Shown here: positions 31,242 through 43,612 of the stretch, piece by piece
How positions within the stretch are numbered: position 1 is the stretch's first letter
Layout of the letters: each line of letters starts with the position of its first letter
NCBI GenBank assembly: GCA_035048485.1
Contig: CM068588.1
Location: 26,191,118-26,255,117 of the forward strand
Direction: 5' to 3'
From: Pteria penguin
Taxonomy: Eukaryota > Mollusca > Bivalvia > Pterioida > Pteriidae
Length of the DNA: 64,000 nt
The notes under the pieces: generated by a model
Databases searched by the model: none
Told to the model about the DNA's origin: nothing
Seen by the model: the letters and a program-made list of their open reading frames with translations, nothing else
Translations under genes and position numbers: made by a program

Positions 31242-32615
31242 CTAATACATATAAATAAATCTATCGAGGTGGGGCGTCATAATGTCATTTTCAGTATTGC
31301 AAATAAAATTCCATCCCGGAATCGATCCAGTGATATCCGAATGATTTGAATGCACGTTATATCCACCCACGTAATAAAACCTTATCTCATCCTCAGTGGG
31401 TAAGTCTAGCATATAGTCAAGTTCCGAAGTTGCGTTATGTAATTCTTTAAAGTAATGTAACTTTGGTCTATAATCTCTATTCGTGTGAACACTTTCTGAT
31501 ATGGTAGCTTCCATGTTAAACTGAGTTACTCTCCAGTTGAAGGTCAAATCCCCGAACACTTGTTCTGGTACAACAGGTTTGGTGTACCGAAAAAATATCG
31601 TGTATTTTATTCTCCGTACGTCTATGGTATCATTGGATAAACATAGAGATATTCCGCATGAGATTTCGTCTATGATAAAACAAGATATAGTTCCATCGTT
31701 TCTTGAAATTTTTAAAACATTTTCTGTTCTAGACTTGTTTTTCACGTGTCCATAGTCTATGATAAAGTGAATATCTTTGCCGTCTATATATTTCAGAGAA
31801 TCATCATTGTCAAAAATCTCTCTTGTAAACGAAAGTAATTTAATCCATCCACAATCATTAAATGTATTAGATTCTGATGAAAGTTTCAGAGTTTTAAAAT
31901 TCAAGAAAAGAGAAACACTACTAAAATATCGACCAATGAGATTTGTATCTGTAATGGAGTCGTACAGACTGCCGGGAGTGAGGCAATCATTGTAGCTTCC
32001 CTTGATACAGTACACATCCATGAAGGTGTTAGAAAGCACTATCAAAATAAATCCTAGCGTCAAAACCTTCAAAACTTGCATGACAAAAACACATTTCTTT
32101 TCCTCTTTCGACACCTCTTCGAAACACATTGTACAACACTTCATACCTATTGCTTTCAAGATATTCCAAATAAGTACAGCTAGTTTGATAAAGAAACTAG
32201 TGACGGTAATAACAGCTAAAACTTGATTGACCGTGCTGGCATGACAGCGGGCGATGTCACCCTGGATCCAAGTTTTGGGAGTCTGGTACACGATCAGTAT
32301 AGGGAGATTTGTAAACCCTTCGCACAAATTTCCTCTGACCTTTTTTGATTCCGACGACATATAGATCAGCAGACGAAACATTTTCATAACTAGAGCTCCA
32401 ACTCCTATTAACGTCATGTGCCATTGGTTTCTTATTATTTGCTGGTTCATGGGGTTAAGAACCAATCCTCGTTTGGTCTCCAAAAGGCTTGTATATAACT
32501 TCCAGTCCATAACTGAATCGGCTATGCCGACCACAATCGAGAGAACCATCAGAGTTATCGACCTTTTATGTTTCTTCCATGCCCTTTGTAAAATACCTGA
32601 TTGCTTTTTTGTCAT
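31242..32615 (-). CDS. uncharacterised four-pass membrane protein, 457 aa
   Basis: Long intronless frame, open to 32711 and beyond without ATG; the first in-frame ATG is at 32615 (MTKKQSGILQ), chosen as start. Four hydrophobic segments lie at about residues 20-36, 67-86, 130-152 and 180-198. The first ends in DSVMDWKLY. A positively charged N-terminus and a short cysteine-rich loop (KCCTMC, 159-164) follow the positive-inside pattern. The remaining ~258 residues form a soluble region with four N-glycosylation sequons (NKS, NDT, NAT, NHS), so probably extracellular or lumenal. From memory, the DWxLY...GLV..P layout recalls a family of uncharacterised mollusc multipass proteins; unverified. If a splice acceptor upstream is used (tatttccag at 32666-32674), this would be the last exon of a longer gene. 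Confidence 0.75.
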   Translation of the reverse strand: MTKKQSGILQRAWKKHKRSITLMVLSIVVGIADSVMDWKLYTSLLETKRGLVLNPMNQQIIRNQWHMTLIGVGALVMKMFRLLIYMSSESKKVRGNLCEGFTNLPILIVYQTPKTWIQGDIARCHASTVNQVLAVITVTSFFIKLAVLIWNILKAIGMKCCTMCFEEVSKEEKKCVFVMQVLKVLTLGFILIVLSNTFMDVYCIKGSYNDCLTPGSLYDSITDTNLIGRYFSSVSLFLNFKTLKLSSESNTFNDCGWIKLLSFTREIFDNDDSLKYIDGKDIHFIIDYGHVKNKSRTENVLKISRNDGTISCFIIDEISCGISLCLSNDTIDVRRIKYTIFFRYTKPVVPEQVFGDLTFNWRVTQFNMEATISESVHTNRDYRPKLHYFKELHNATSELDYMLDLPTEDEIRFYYVGGYNVHSNHSDITGSIPGWNFICNTENDIMTPHLDRFIYMY

Positions 32616-32715
32616 GACGGCTATCTCTGCTTTGAGTGCTAAGCATTTAATACTTTCCCCTATTGTGTCTGGAAATATCAAATGACAGTTAATATGCTGT
32701 TGCCTTGTCAATAAT

Positions 32716-33392
32716 AATAATATCGAATCATGTGGTGAAAATATTTTTTTTTATAAATGAAACAAATAAATAAATTAACTGAAACCTAATTATAAATAAA
32801 AAAGATTAGGAAAACGACGGAATTTAAATCTGTATAACGATGATTAAAGATATCAATTAAATGTATAAAGTAAACACACTGTTTCATAAATAATTTTAAT
32901 TCTTTATCTTTACGAAATAATGTAGTATCATTTTATATTACCCAAATAGATTGCGTTTTTCAACGTACCCTTTTCCTATAATTATTGGCTGTACTTTATT
33001 CCCGTTCACTGCTTTCACACATACAGAGTGGATATTCCTGTCCAACAGGTACGTAAACCACGGGAACACAACAACAAAATGTCTATTAACATGACAAGTG
33101 CGGCTATATCACATATACAAGTAATTGTACCAGCAATTCGCGCGCCATTCCAGGATATACTGTGCGACATGTTTATTTCTGATGTTGACATAGATGTCGC
33201 CCAGATTCATTAAAGAACTTGTCAAAATGAAACCACTAACGAACGAAATGTCAACTTAAACCCATCCCTACGGAAAAGTTTTGGTGCCTGGTGTTGTTGT
33301 GTTGTAAGTAGGTATCATGACAAAAATAAAATTGACCTGACGAGATTAATAAAACTTGATGACGTAATGAAGTCGAAAAGAGTCATACTTAA
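32716..33392. other. AT-rich intergenic, no gene recognised
   Basis: Very AT-rich upstream region of the membrane-protein gene. A promoter cannot be assigned with confidence. The 61-codon frame at 33028 has no motif. Confidence 0.5.
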
Positions 33393-34047
33393 TACTGATA
33401 CTCTTTATGACGACCATTATTTATATGCTGAATATCCTGTATAGATGTATTTCCAAAAGAGATATGTTTTCCAGAAACAATTATTTATTTCTTTATAATT
33501 TCTTATATTAACAGTACTTTGTATCAAGCGGCTTCAGGATTTCCGAAAAAAGGGGGGACACGTGATAGTCAAGTATTAACCAGAATACTTCGCCATTTTG
33601 GTGCAAAGTCTGGAGTTTTACTTTTATTATTTGAGTGTTTTCAATCCTCTTATCTGTATATATAAGTCTTACAAATCTGTAGCGAAATAGGCAGCTCCCT
33701 CTAAATCCGCCACTGTATATGCCAAGTATCCAGTGTTTTTGGAGGGTTTGTCTTTTTTTTTGTGGGGGTGTTGTTATTATTTTTTTCAAATTAAGTCCTT
33801 TTTTAGAATCCTTCCCAATGAAAAAGTTAAAATAATAAGAGTAAAACTCCAGACTTTGTACCAAAATGGCTAAGTATTCTGGTTAATACTTGACTACCAC
33901 ATGTGTCCCCCCCCCTTTTATTTTACTGTTAATATACGAAATTATGAAGAAATAAATTATTGTTTCTGGAAAACATATCTATTTTGGAAATACATTTATA
34001 CAAGGTATTCAACATATAAATAATGGTCGTCAAAAAGAATATCAGTA
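33393..34047. mobile_element. 655-bp foldback element with ~220-bp inverted arms
   Basis: The left arm starts tactgatactctttatgacg at 33393; the right arm ends with its complement at 34047. The arms share tatgttttccagaaacaat, gtcaagtattaaccagaata and caaagtctggagttttact as inverted matches. The left arm has an extra cggcttcaggatttccgaaa segment, and the loop holds an aaatccgccactg word like those at 51097, 53513 and 63593. Non-coding. Confidence 0.85.
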
Positions 34048-35219
34048 ACTATTAATTTATCGCATCATGACGACTTGAACAAAGTCAACATTTCGAGATT
34101 TTCATAGAAATGCGAGTGTGATTACTCGATTTCGAAGAGAAAATGACTTACGAAATCTCGAAATGATATCTCTAAAACAGTAACTCGACATAAAATTCTC
34201 GTTAGTAGCATGTTTATTCCAAAATATCAACAAAAATGATGTCAATAATTCTTGATTTTCATGGAAATGCGACTTTATTACGACGATTTATTTTAAGATT
34301 GGCAGAAGGGAAACCGCATGAATTTATCTTGACTTAAAGAAAATCAATTAAGTGTTTTATGGATGACAAGATGCCCAAAAGAACTCGTTTAAGGACAGTT
34401 TACGACAACAAAAGCATCAACTGACTTCCGTCAACAATGTAAGTTATTTTAGTGATGTCTCAGCAGTTGTATTTATCATTATCATTTAATAGAATAATAA
34501 AAAGTTTTCAGCATGACTTGATGCCTCAGCTAGTGCCCTGAGCAATGCCAGCACCAACTAAAGCAAAACTCAAAACTGACTCAGTGATAACGATGGTTAA
34601 AAAGAATGTAGAAGACAAAGAGGAAGTGAATATTTCAAACTGAAAGTATTCAAAATGCTACGTTTCACAAGTTGCATGTAATTAAATAAGATCATCGTGA
34701 GACGTGTATTTCCAACTTTTATCACATTTTGATTTCCATGCTATCATATACAAAAAGAAAAAAACATGCGATCAAAGTTGTGAAAATCATTGCCATCGCT
34801 CTAATCGGCGTGTAACTAATTCCCTGTGTTCATCATAACTTACCAATTAATGTCTCGATTGTGTACCGCGCAGTTGTTTATATCTTCTGTTACATAGACT
34901 TCTATGTATATCTATATATGTTGGGGTTCATTAACAGGTGCAGTGATTACATGTGAGTCAACAATCTGGGTGCTTCCTTAACTGGCCAAGATAAACAACT
35001 TAAACCGCGTGTACGGATAGTTCATACATTGTATATATTAGAGTTGTTGAGTTCCTGAAAAGAAAAGTGATTCCTTTGTCCTTTTTTCTAAGATTTTAGA
35101 GTATGACTTGCAGACTATCTATTCTTGGTTGTCAAATCGGGCAAATCAAGCTGTTAAGGGTAAAAGGGAACATTGATCAGTGGACCTGCTATAACTGAAT
35201 TTTTCTCCAGATATCCTAG
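34048..35219. other. no gene recognised
   Basis: Contains words such as cgaaatctcgaaatgat that look like a decayed dispersed repeat, otherwise unassigned. Confidence 0.45.
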
Positions 35220-35386
35220 TTTCCACGCCTCATAACGACAGGCTTGGCTTGCGGCGCCAATTGCGTCACTTTGTTCAAGAGATTGGTTACCTCCTGCTTC
35301 CATGTCTGAAGCATCATATTTTTCATAACTGAAAAATTGTTGAAAAGGACGTAAAGCACCAATCAACCAACCAACGTAAATTTCAT
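35220..35386 (+). repeat. SINE-like fragment with shared 3' tail
   Basis: The end gacgtaaagcaccaatcaac plus caaccaacg matches the tail of the SINE at 25899-26064 in opposite orientation. The preceding ~100 bases (cttggcttgcggcgccaatt) may be its body. A tRNA-like head was not found. Confidence 0.5.
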
Positions 35387-36054
35387 GCTAAGTTCACATC
35401 TCCGATATGTAAATACATGATTTACGGTCATAGACCCAGAAATTTTCGAAAAAAAACCCCGGGTTGTACCTAAAGAAATTATAAAAATTCGGTAAAATTT
35501 TCTATCATCGAAGGGGTACAACCCCAGTAAAATTCCCCTTTCTATTAGATTCATCAATGACATGCAGAGAGAGCCACTTTCAAAATCTAAAATAAATATT
35601 CAATATACATGTATGTCTTTATGGATATTCAGAGTTTTCGGGCATTTTCAATATGAGGTTACATAGACATACACATTGTTCATATAAGACTAGTTACAGG
35701 CTTCAACTTGTTGTTTGAGGTAAGGAATTCACTACAAGAATTATTTTCAGTATTGTATTCTATGCACTCGCCCTTGGCATCTTCAAAACCTACTGTAGTC
35801 TCCCCCACATTGGCTCACATCACGCCTGTCACGAACCAAAACTAATTTCTAGTAAACTGAGAGTCTAAAACTGTCATTCCATATTTTGAACCTGTACGTC
35901 TCAGGAAGTACTGGAAATTTGGTGATGAAACTTGATGACGATATAGCTTGATGATGAGGTTACACACACCCACCTACCCACACACACACACACACACATA
36001 CACACATATATATACCCCTGTCCGTTATTTCCTTCGTCCATCCCGTTTGGGGGG
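35387..36054. repeat. unassigned sequence with a CA microsatellite at 35970-36010
   Basis: Mostly unremarkable sequence; a short cacacaca run followed by tatata lies at its end. Confidence 0.5.
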
Positions 36055-36800
36055 AATATAGCTTTCCCGGATAACTTCTACTACAGTTTTCATGCTAGAA
36101 AGTTTTCAAGTTTTTCAATTGCTGGATGCTTGTACAAAGTCTGAAGATGTGCATATTTTCAGGGTTTTGATTTTTTTGTTTTCAGTATTTGCCATTTTTG
36201 GTGAAAGTTGAACTTTATCATTTTGTAGTATATACTTGCATTCCGGATAACTCCTCCTATAGTTTTAATGCTAGAAAGTTTTTTATTTGTTAGATGTTTG
36301 TATGTGTATTGAAGATGTACATTTTATCAGAGTTTTGATTTTCATCAGTATTTGCAATTTGGGGGAACTTTGTCATTTTTGGTTATATATCCCCACAATA
36401 GGGGTACATGACTTTTCCGGATAACTCTTTCTACAGTTTTAATGATAACTATAGGTAGTTTTCACTTTACCGGCTGCTGGTACATAGAAGAAGTGTATAT
36501 TTTGGAGGATAATAAAACTTCGCCATTATTTGTGGTACATTTTTGTATATCCTTCTAGTAAGAGTACATAGCTTTTCCAAATAACTCCCCCTATAGTTTT
36601 AATGCTAGAAAGTTGGTTATTTGCTGGTCGTTTGTATGTAGATTGAAGATGTGTATATTATCAAAGTTTTGATTTTTCTCAGTACATGTGTATTTGCTGT
36701 TTTGGGGGATAGTTGAATTTTGTCATTTTTGAAGTATATCCTTGCAACTTCTCCTTCTCAAGTTTTTGATGAAGAATTTTTTTTATGTGTAATGGTTTTG
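36055..36800. repeat. ~175-bp tandem repeat, about 4.5 units
   Basis: Units begin ttccggataactcctcctat and continue agttttaatgctagaaagtt, gaagatgtgcatattt, ttttgattttt and gaactttgtcattttt. Starts are near 36067, 36242, 36415 and 36578, with a decayed unit after 36740. The ccggataactcc opening resembles repeats I know from other bivalve genomes. Confidence 0.8.
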
Positions 36801-37235
36801 TACGTGTTGAATGGAGCTTATTACTATGGAGGATTTTAATCTATTAATAGTCTATTAATATCTTATAACAACATTTTACATTTGTGGGGGCATCGTTTGA
36901 GTCCCCCCACACAGTAACATCTCTATGGCGGTTATTATAGCACAGTTGCTTCAGTGCAAATTGCGGGGCATCACTTTGTCTAGTTTGCTTTCCTTATCCT
37001 GGTTTATTATCATTATTACTATCACAAAATAAAGATAGATTTGAGTGTATGTGATATCTGAAAATTGTATCACATTTTTTTCAGATTTCATACTCAATAC
37101 GTAAGGTTTTCATTTAATTCTAAATATCTTATCATCATTTTGATTGCATCTGTGAGCAATATTGATCTTACATGTACATTTACATATGTAATTCTACGTT
37201 ATAGGCAAGAAAACATGTCCACCTGTCAACTGCGT

Positions 37236-37995
37236 TAACTCCTGGCGTCAATACTGGTGGAGTCTGTCCTGTATTTTACGGTATACTTAAGTGGATTCTG
37301 GCATTACTTGCTTCTGGTGGATTCTGTCATGTAAATTACCTTTGGTGATTCTGGCATGTAGTCTCTCTATGTGGATTCTGCCATGTAGATTTCCTTTGGT
37401 GGATTCTATCCTGTAGTTGCTCCTGGTGGATTCTGTCATGTAAATTACATTTGATAAATTCTAGCATGTAGTTTCTCCTTGTGGATTCTGTCATGTCGAT
37501 TACTTTTAGTGGATTCTGTCCTGTAGTGGTTACTGATGGATTCTGTTCTGTAGCTTACCTGTGGTGAATTGTCAAAGTAATTTCTCCTGGTGGATTGTCA
37601 TTTAGATTATCTTAGGTGGATTTTTCCTGGTGGATTCTGCCCTGTAGGTTATGTTTCTTATTCTGGTGTGTAGTTTCTCCTGGTGGATTCTGCCCTGTAG
37701 GTTATGTTTTTTTATTCTGGTGTGTAGTTTCTCCTGGTGGATTCTGCCCTGTAGGTTATGTTTTTTATTCTGGTGTGTAGTTTCTCCTGGTGGATTCTGC
37801 CCTGTAGGTTATGTTTTTATTCTGGTGTGTAGTTTCTCCTGGTGGATTCTGTAACGTAGATGACATTTGGTGGATCATGGCAGGTCTTTGCTCCTACTGA
37901 ATCCTGGAATGTACTTTCTCCCGGTGGATTCTGTCGTTAGATTACCTTTGATGGATTCTGACATGTAGTTTTCCTTGTTGGATTCTGTAGTTGTG
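37236..37995. repeat. minisatellite, 52-54 bp units, partly homogenised
   Basis: ctggtggattctg recurs throughout. Four near-identical units (gccctgtaggttatgtttt, ttattctggtgtgtagtttctc) occupy 37640-37850, with degenerate units on both sides. The + strand open frame here is the repeat translated. Confidence 0.85.
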
Positions 37996-38339
37996 TTAAA
38001 TCTCTTTTCTGTTCTATACAGTCACGGCAATGTTTTAAAATAATTCTTATTGTTAGATACAAAAGATAAATAGATATAAATAACATAATTTCAAAAGGAA
38101 AACCACTATTTAATTACATAAATAATACAAAATAGAAGCCATTTTGCATGTGAAATAGAGCTTAAGCTCTTGCTTAGTCGGCCGAGACTATAATTCAGAC
38201 TTTACTCTTTATTTAGGGTTACACTGTGTCGGCAAACGGATACATGTACATGTACTTTTCAAAAGTTGAAAATGGTAAGTTCAATACGATCGACTCAGCA
38301 GTAATGTGCCCTTTGTAATTTTTTATTACATTCGTTTAT

Positions 38340-38545
38340 TTTCATTTTGTTTTTGTTTGTTTGTTTGTGTGTGTGTGATTTTAATGAATTAAATTTTTGG
38401 TTTTTATTTTTCTTTGGGGGGGAGAGGGGGTGTTTTTTGTTTGCTTTGTGTTTTTGTTTTTTGTTTGTTTGTTTTTTTTAATTGTTTTGGGGTTTTTTTT
38501 GGGGGGGGGGGGTGGGGGAGGGGGTGTTGTGTTTGGTTTTTGGTT
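38340..38545. repeat. G/T low-complexity tract
   Basis: Runs of T and G including a poly-G of about 12 near 38502-38513. Open frames through it are compositional artefacts. Confidence 0.85.
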
Positions 38546-40002
38546 TTTGTAACACAAAGTGTTACACTGTTATCGACCTGGGCGCTGCCATATTGAAATC
38601 TTGGGATTCACCCCTTTGCTCATGTATTCCTACACTAAGTAAAATAGGTCCATGCTTATGTGCATTATATTTGCAAATATTCGTGAACATTTGATACTGC
38701 TGGTATGTTAAGAATTACATACTCATCAAATTATTCAGGAAGATGTATGGAAAGTCTATACCACAGCTGAACAAACACGATGATTAATTTTAGAGACTAA
38801 CTGGCATGTGACCTATGTTTTCATTCAGTCGTTGATTACTACGCACTGATTGCATATTTTTGGGCCTTTCCGACGGCCCTTGCCAACCACAATAACAACA
38901 TGCTTTTGAGGACTTTATGCTGAAAATTGATGTTTTAATTGATTAGAGTGGGACAACAGTCTGTATAAGTTATATTTATTCCTTTCCGTATTGTAAACAT
39001 TCTGCGTAAGTTTCACCAGAGCTAGGTGTTAACGTGACCTACATTTGCAACCTACGTTTTTCAAATTTGCATATATACAGTTACAAGACATGTCATGCAA
39101 TAATCTTTCATTTCAAAAATTCGACGCTTAAATATTTTCAGTTTGTTTCATATATAATCGTTAGAATAGCAATAAAGACATTGCGTGGAGTAAAAATTTT
39201 TACATTTCATATGATCTACAACAATACATTTTATGTTCATTGTGATTGTATCTAGTCTCAAGGTTTTAAATTTTCAATAAATTTCTTACTTAAAATTAGA
39301 GGATAAACGTACAGTGTTTGATTGTTTCCGACAGGTATACATGGTTATACCGTCGGAAACAGATTTTCCTGGCGACGCTTGCGGAGTACACAAACAGTAA
39401 CACAAACATCGGGGGTTTTTTTTCTCTTTGAAACTGCCTCCAAATTTCCCGTTGCGTCATGTTTAGAATTCTTCCGAGAAACGAATTGAAATTCAGTGCA
39501 CCGATATAAGAAGTTTCTTCATTTTCATATTCTTAAAATTTTATTATTAAATTATTAATCACAAATTGATTCATATATGAGTGACTTGACATCGCATCGT
39601 AAACAGCTGAACAGCCAGTTTTGCTGCGGCGCGGCGAGATGAAATGACATGGTGGAAAGCATGTTGCATGATGGTACTCCATGTATGTTGTCAGTTTTGT
39701 TGGTTCAACTTGATTGTAATAATTGTACACGTGAATGGTAGAACTTACAAATCGTTCTTGATATGAGATTTAAGATGTACGTTATGAGCAGTGAACGAAG
39801 TTGTTACAGACAGGATTTTTGATAGTTGGAGTCAGAGGCAATGTGGACAAAGAATAGGTACAATATATTAATACATTTGAGGACGGTATATCGTGGTTAT
39901 ACATGTCTGAACGCTACTGTGTGGACCAATCAGAATTATTAAAAAAAAAACAAAACAAAACAAAAAACAAGTGAATTAGAATGTCTTTTTAACATCACAT
40001 TT
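38546..40002. other. no gene recognised; hairpin at 39323-39361
   Basis: Contains a compact inverted repeat tgtttccgac...gtcggaaaca (39323-39361) with gtata/tatac inner pairing. The rest is unassigned. Confidence 0.5.
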
Positions 40003-40205
40003 TGTCCCCCGCTTTTGTGAAAGCGAGCGGACATTAAATCTCATTCCTCCGTCTGTCAGTCTGTCACAAAACTTTAACCTGGGCTATAACTTTTGATCCA
40101 GTAGGGGTACGACTTTGAAACTTCACATATAGATTCCTGATGATGAGACCTTCCATTTGAGATCATTACTTTGACTAGAATTCTTTGAATTCACTTGTTT
40201 ACTCT
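40003..40205. mobile_element. dispersed repeat, tttgtcccccgcttttgtga type
   Basis: Opens gtcccccgcttttgtgaaagc and gacattaaatctcattcctc, with gtctgtcagtctgtcac. A short 3' part ends ctttgaattcacttgttt. Same family as 8322-8752 and 40625-40892. Confidence 0.6.
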
Positions 40206-40624
40206 TGACATTTATGTATCCTCAGGAACACTGATTACAACCCCCTCCTAATTACAAACATGGATTCACCATATTTTCTCTGTCTTTGTACACATCAAAT
40301 TCACAGCAAATGCTCAGAGCAAGGACAGTTTTAGATCGCCTTGACATAGTTTAGATGATCTTGTGTTATAGGCTTGACATCCACAACAGGAAAACTCAGT
40401 TCTGGACAAACTACAAATGCTGCAAGTAGCAAACATCTTGGGATATATACTTGATTGTATGCTTTGGATGTTGCATGTGACATAATATTTCGGTTTGGGT
40501 GACATGGATATTCTTTTAGGGTACCTCAATTCTGGACAAGCCACAGGTACCAAACTTACACTAACTAATTATTCATCTTGGGATGCAAACTCGAAAATAT
40601 GTTTCAAGCTGTACCTGACATACT

Positions 40625-40892
40625 TTTTGTCACCCACTTTTTGTGAAAGCGAGGGGACATTAAATCTCATTTGTCTGTCTGTCCGTCTGTCACAAAACTT
40701 CAACCTTGGTCATAACTTTTTTAATCGTAAGACGTAAGGCCATCATATTTGACATGTTTGTGCCTAATTGCAATACTTTTCCTGTATCTGTAGACATGCA
40801 CAACCAAGGCAATGTCACAGATCACTGCACCCTTACTGTTAGAGCGTCGAAAGCGGAGGACCATAATTCTCTGAATTTGCTTGTTCCGTTTG
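40625..40892. mobile_element. dispersed repeat, second nearby copy
   Basis: Opens tttgtcacccactttttgtg and aaagcgaggggacattaaat; ends gcgtcgaaagcggaggaccat plus ctctgaatttgcttgtt. The end matches 8700-8752 closely. The 90-codon frame over it is not a gene. Confidence 0.65.
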
Positions 40893-41431
40893 AGTCATTT
40901 TGGTATCCTGTTTGGGGCACGAGTATTTCAGTTATGAACAGTATAAGTACCAAACTTGCACCAATGATTTATCTATGAGATGCACACCAGAGTACCTGGT
41001 TCGATTGCTTCATGTGACAGTTTTTCCACTTGAGTGATTTGATTAATCTGTTGGGAGTACCTCAGTTTGCGACAAACTAATAAAAATAAAAGACTTCTGA
41101 CTCGGCCGTATGCCAAGTCACCTCGAATTAACAGTGTGTAAAAATTCCCAAACTTGCGCTAATGGTTCATCTTGGAATGCAGACTTAAATGCAAACTTCG
41201 TATAACTATTCACACTTCAATTTTGTTTCATTAAAAGAAAATTGATTTAAATAGCTCAATAATGGTTAAAGAGTCATTTTAATTCTAAGAATGAAACTAT
41301 TCATAGTAGTTTTAATCAGGACTTTCAGTCCTTTGATTAAGTTTTGTTTTGAGGGGATTTTGGAGGAGGGTTGTTGCTGTTTGTATTTTAGGTGGGTGTA
41401 GATATTATTTAATTATATGGGGGTGTTTTTT
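40893..41431. other. no gene recognised
   Basis: Decayed repeats of the type 'cctcaattctggacaa..ccaaacttgca' appear here and around 40380-40560. No coding feature. Confidence 0.4.
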
Positions 41432-41433
41432 TA

Positions 41434-41493
<60 letters not shown>
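41432..41493. repeat. (ATT)n microsatellite, about 20 units
   Basis: An uninterrupted run of tta/att triplets. Confidence 0.95.
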
Positions 41494-41860
41494 TAGTTCC
41501 GTATTCCAGTCATGATCAATTTGGGTAGACGAAGTTAGGGTTCTTTTAAAGAACATTTTGACTGTTAAATTTGTATGTCAGATTGTTTGGTTCATGTCTC
41601 AATTTAATCCATATTCATAGACAAAATATCGTTTAGGCTTTCAGTATCATCACCACTGAAAATGGAGAATGTTTATTGATGTGTTTTCTCTGAATCGATC
41701 TTTAGGTCACCGCTTTATCATTTGTAAACCAAGTTCAACCTTTCATCGCACATGCTGTATTCTTTTTTATGTTAACATTAGAAGAGGCAGGTTTAATCAG
41801 CATTATCTCGTGGTATTTCCGACTGTCAGAAAGGAATTTTCCCTCGGACGAGACAGTTAT

Positions 41861-43056
41861 GATGCCTAGTAGAGGGTCGTTGTATAGGGCGATGCAAGAG
41901 GTAGTACGATGTCTGATGACTCGTAGAGGGTCGTAGTATAGGGCCGTGCAAGAGGTAGTACGATGTCTGATGACTATAGAGGATCGTTGTATAGGTCTAC
42001 ACAAGAGGTAGTACGATGTCTGACGAATAGTCGTTGTATAGGGCCATGCAAGAGGTAATACGATGTCTGAAGACTAATAGAGGGTCGTTGTATAGGGCCA
42101 TGCAAGAGGTAGTACGATGTCTGATGACTCGTAGGGGGTCGTTGTATAGGGCCACACAAGAGGTAGTACGATGTCTGACGACTAGTGGAGGATCGTTGTA
42201 TAGGGACATCCAAGAAGTAGTACGATGTCTGATGACTAGTAGAGGGTCGTTGTATAGGACCATGCAAGAGGTAGTACGATGATTAATGACTAGTAAAGGG
42301 TCGTTGTATAGGGCCATGCAAGAGGTAGTGCGATGTCTGATGACTCGTAGAGGATCGTTGTATAGGACCATGCAAGAGGTAGTACGATATCTGATGACTA
42401 GTAGAGGGCCGTTGTATAGGGCCAAGCAAGAGGTAGTACGATGTCTGATGACTAGTAGAGGGTCGTTGTATAGGGCCATGCAAGAGGTAATACGATGTCT
42501 GATGACTAATAGAGGGCCGTTGTATAGGGCCATGCAAGAGGTAGTGCGATGTCTGATGACTAGTAGAGGGTCGTTGTATAGGGCCATGCAAGAGGTAGTG
42601 CGATGTCTGATGACTAGTAGAGGGTCGTTGTATAGGGCCATGCAAGAGGTAGTGCGATGTCTGATGACTAGTAGAGGGTCGTTGTATAGGACCATGCAAG
42701 AGGTAGTACGATGTCTGATGACTAGTAGAGGGCCGTTGTATAGGGCCATGCAAGAGGTAGTACGATGTCTGATGACTAGTAGAGGGTCGTTGTATAGGGC
42801 CATGCAAGAGGTAATACGATGTCTGATGACTAATAGAGGGCCGTTGTATAGGGCCATGCAAGAGGTAGTGCGATGTCTGATGACTCGTAGAGGGTCGTTG
42901 TATAGGGCCATGTAAGAGGTAATACGATGTCTGATGACTAATAGAGGGTCGTTGTATAGGGCCATGCAAGAGGTAGTGCGATGTCTGATGACTCGTAGAG
43001 GGTCGTTGTATAGGGCCATGCAAGAGGTAGTACGATTTCTGATGACTCGTAGAGGG
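41861..43056. repeat. 54-bp minisatellite, about 22 units
   Basis: The unit is agagggtcgttgtataggg, ccatgcaagaggtagtacg and atgtctgatgactagt, spaced 54 bp from 41871 to 43051. Because 54 is a multiple of three, long frames stay open on both strands: a 340-codon - strand frame repeating an 18-residue unit (RHRTTSCMALYNDPLLVI) and a 209-codon + strand frame with another 18-residue unit (MTSRGSLYRAMQEVVRCL). Neither frame has a signal peptide or domain. I treat them as by-products of the repeat. Confidence 0.93.
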
Positions 43057-43351
43057 TAGCGATAGGTGAAACCATTATATAAATTGATAAATTCTGCGGA
43101 ACAGAAAATTGACTAACTGCTCAACAGAAGGATAAAAGTCCAAGTTATTTTTGTCTCCCTGTGAACGTTTCTTACCTATTCATCCCACAGCTAATACAAA
43201 GCCTAGTGCATTTAGTGCGAGTGCCAATGATATAACTGCTTTATTTATAAATCTCTTGTTAATATGTGATAATTATGGCATATATACATATAGATACAAA
43301 CTTCTATATGACCAGAATTTGGTAGAAGGAAAGGAAATGATATATCTACAT

Positions 43352-43612
<261 letters not shown>

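Noticed and set aside
32711..32713. TTG start for the four-pass membrane protein
   Set aside because: The first ATG in frame is 32 codons later and gives the expected basic N-terminus; the upstream part is either 5' UTR or needs a splice acceptor.
41997..43019. 340-codon - strand frame
   Set aside because: It is a translation of the 54-bp minisatellite; comparable frames are open on the other strand, and there is no signal, domain or unique end.
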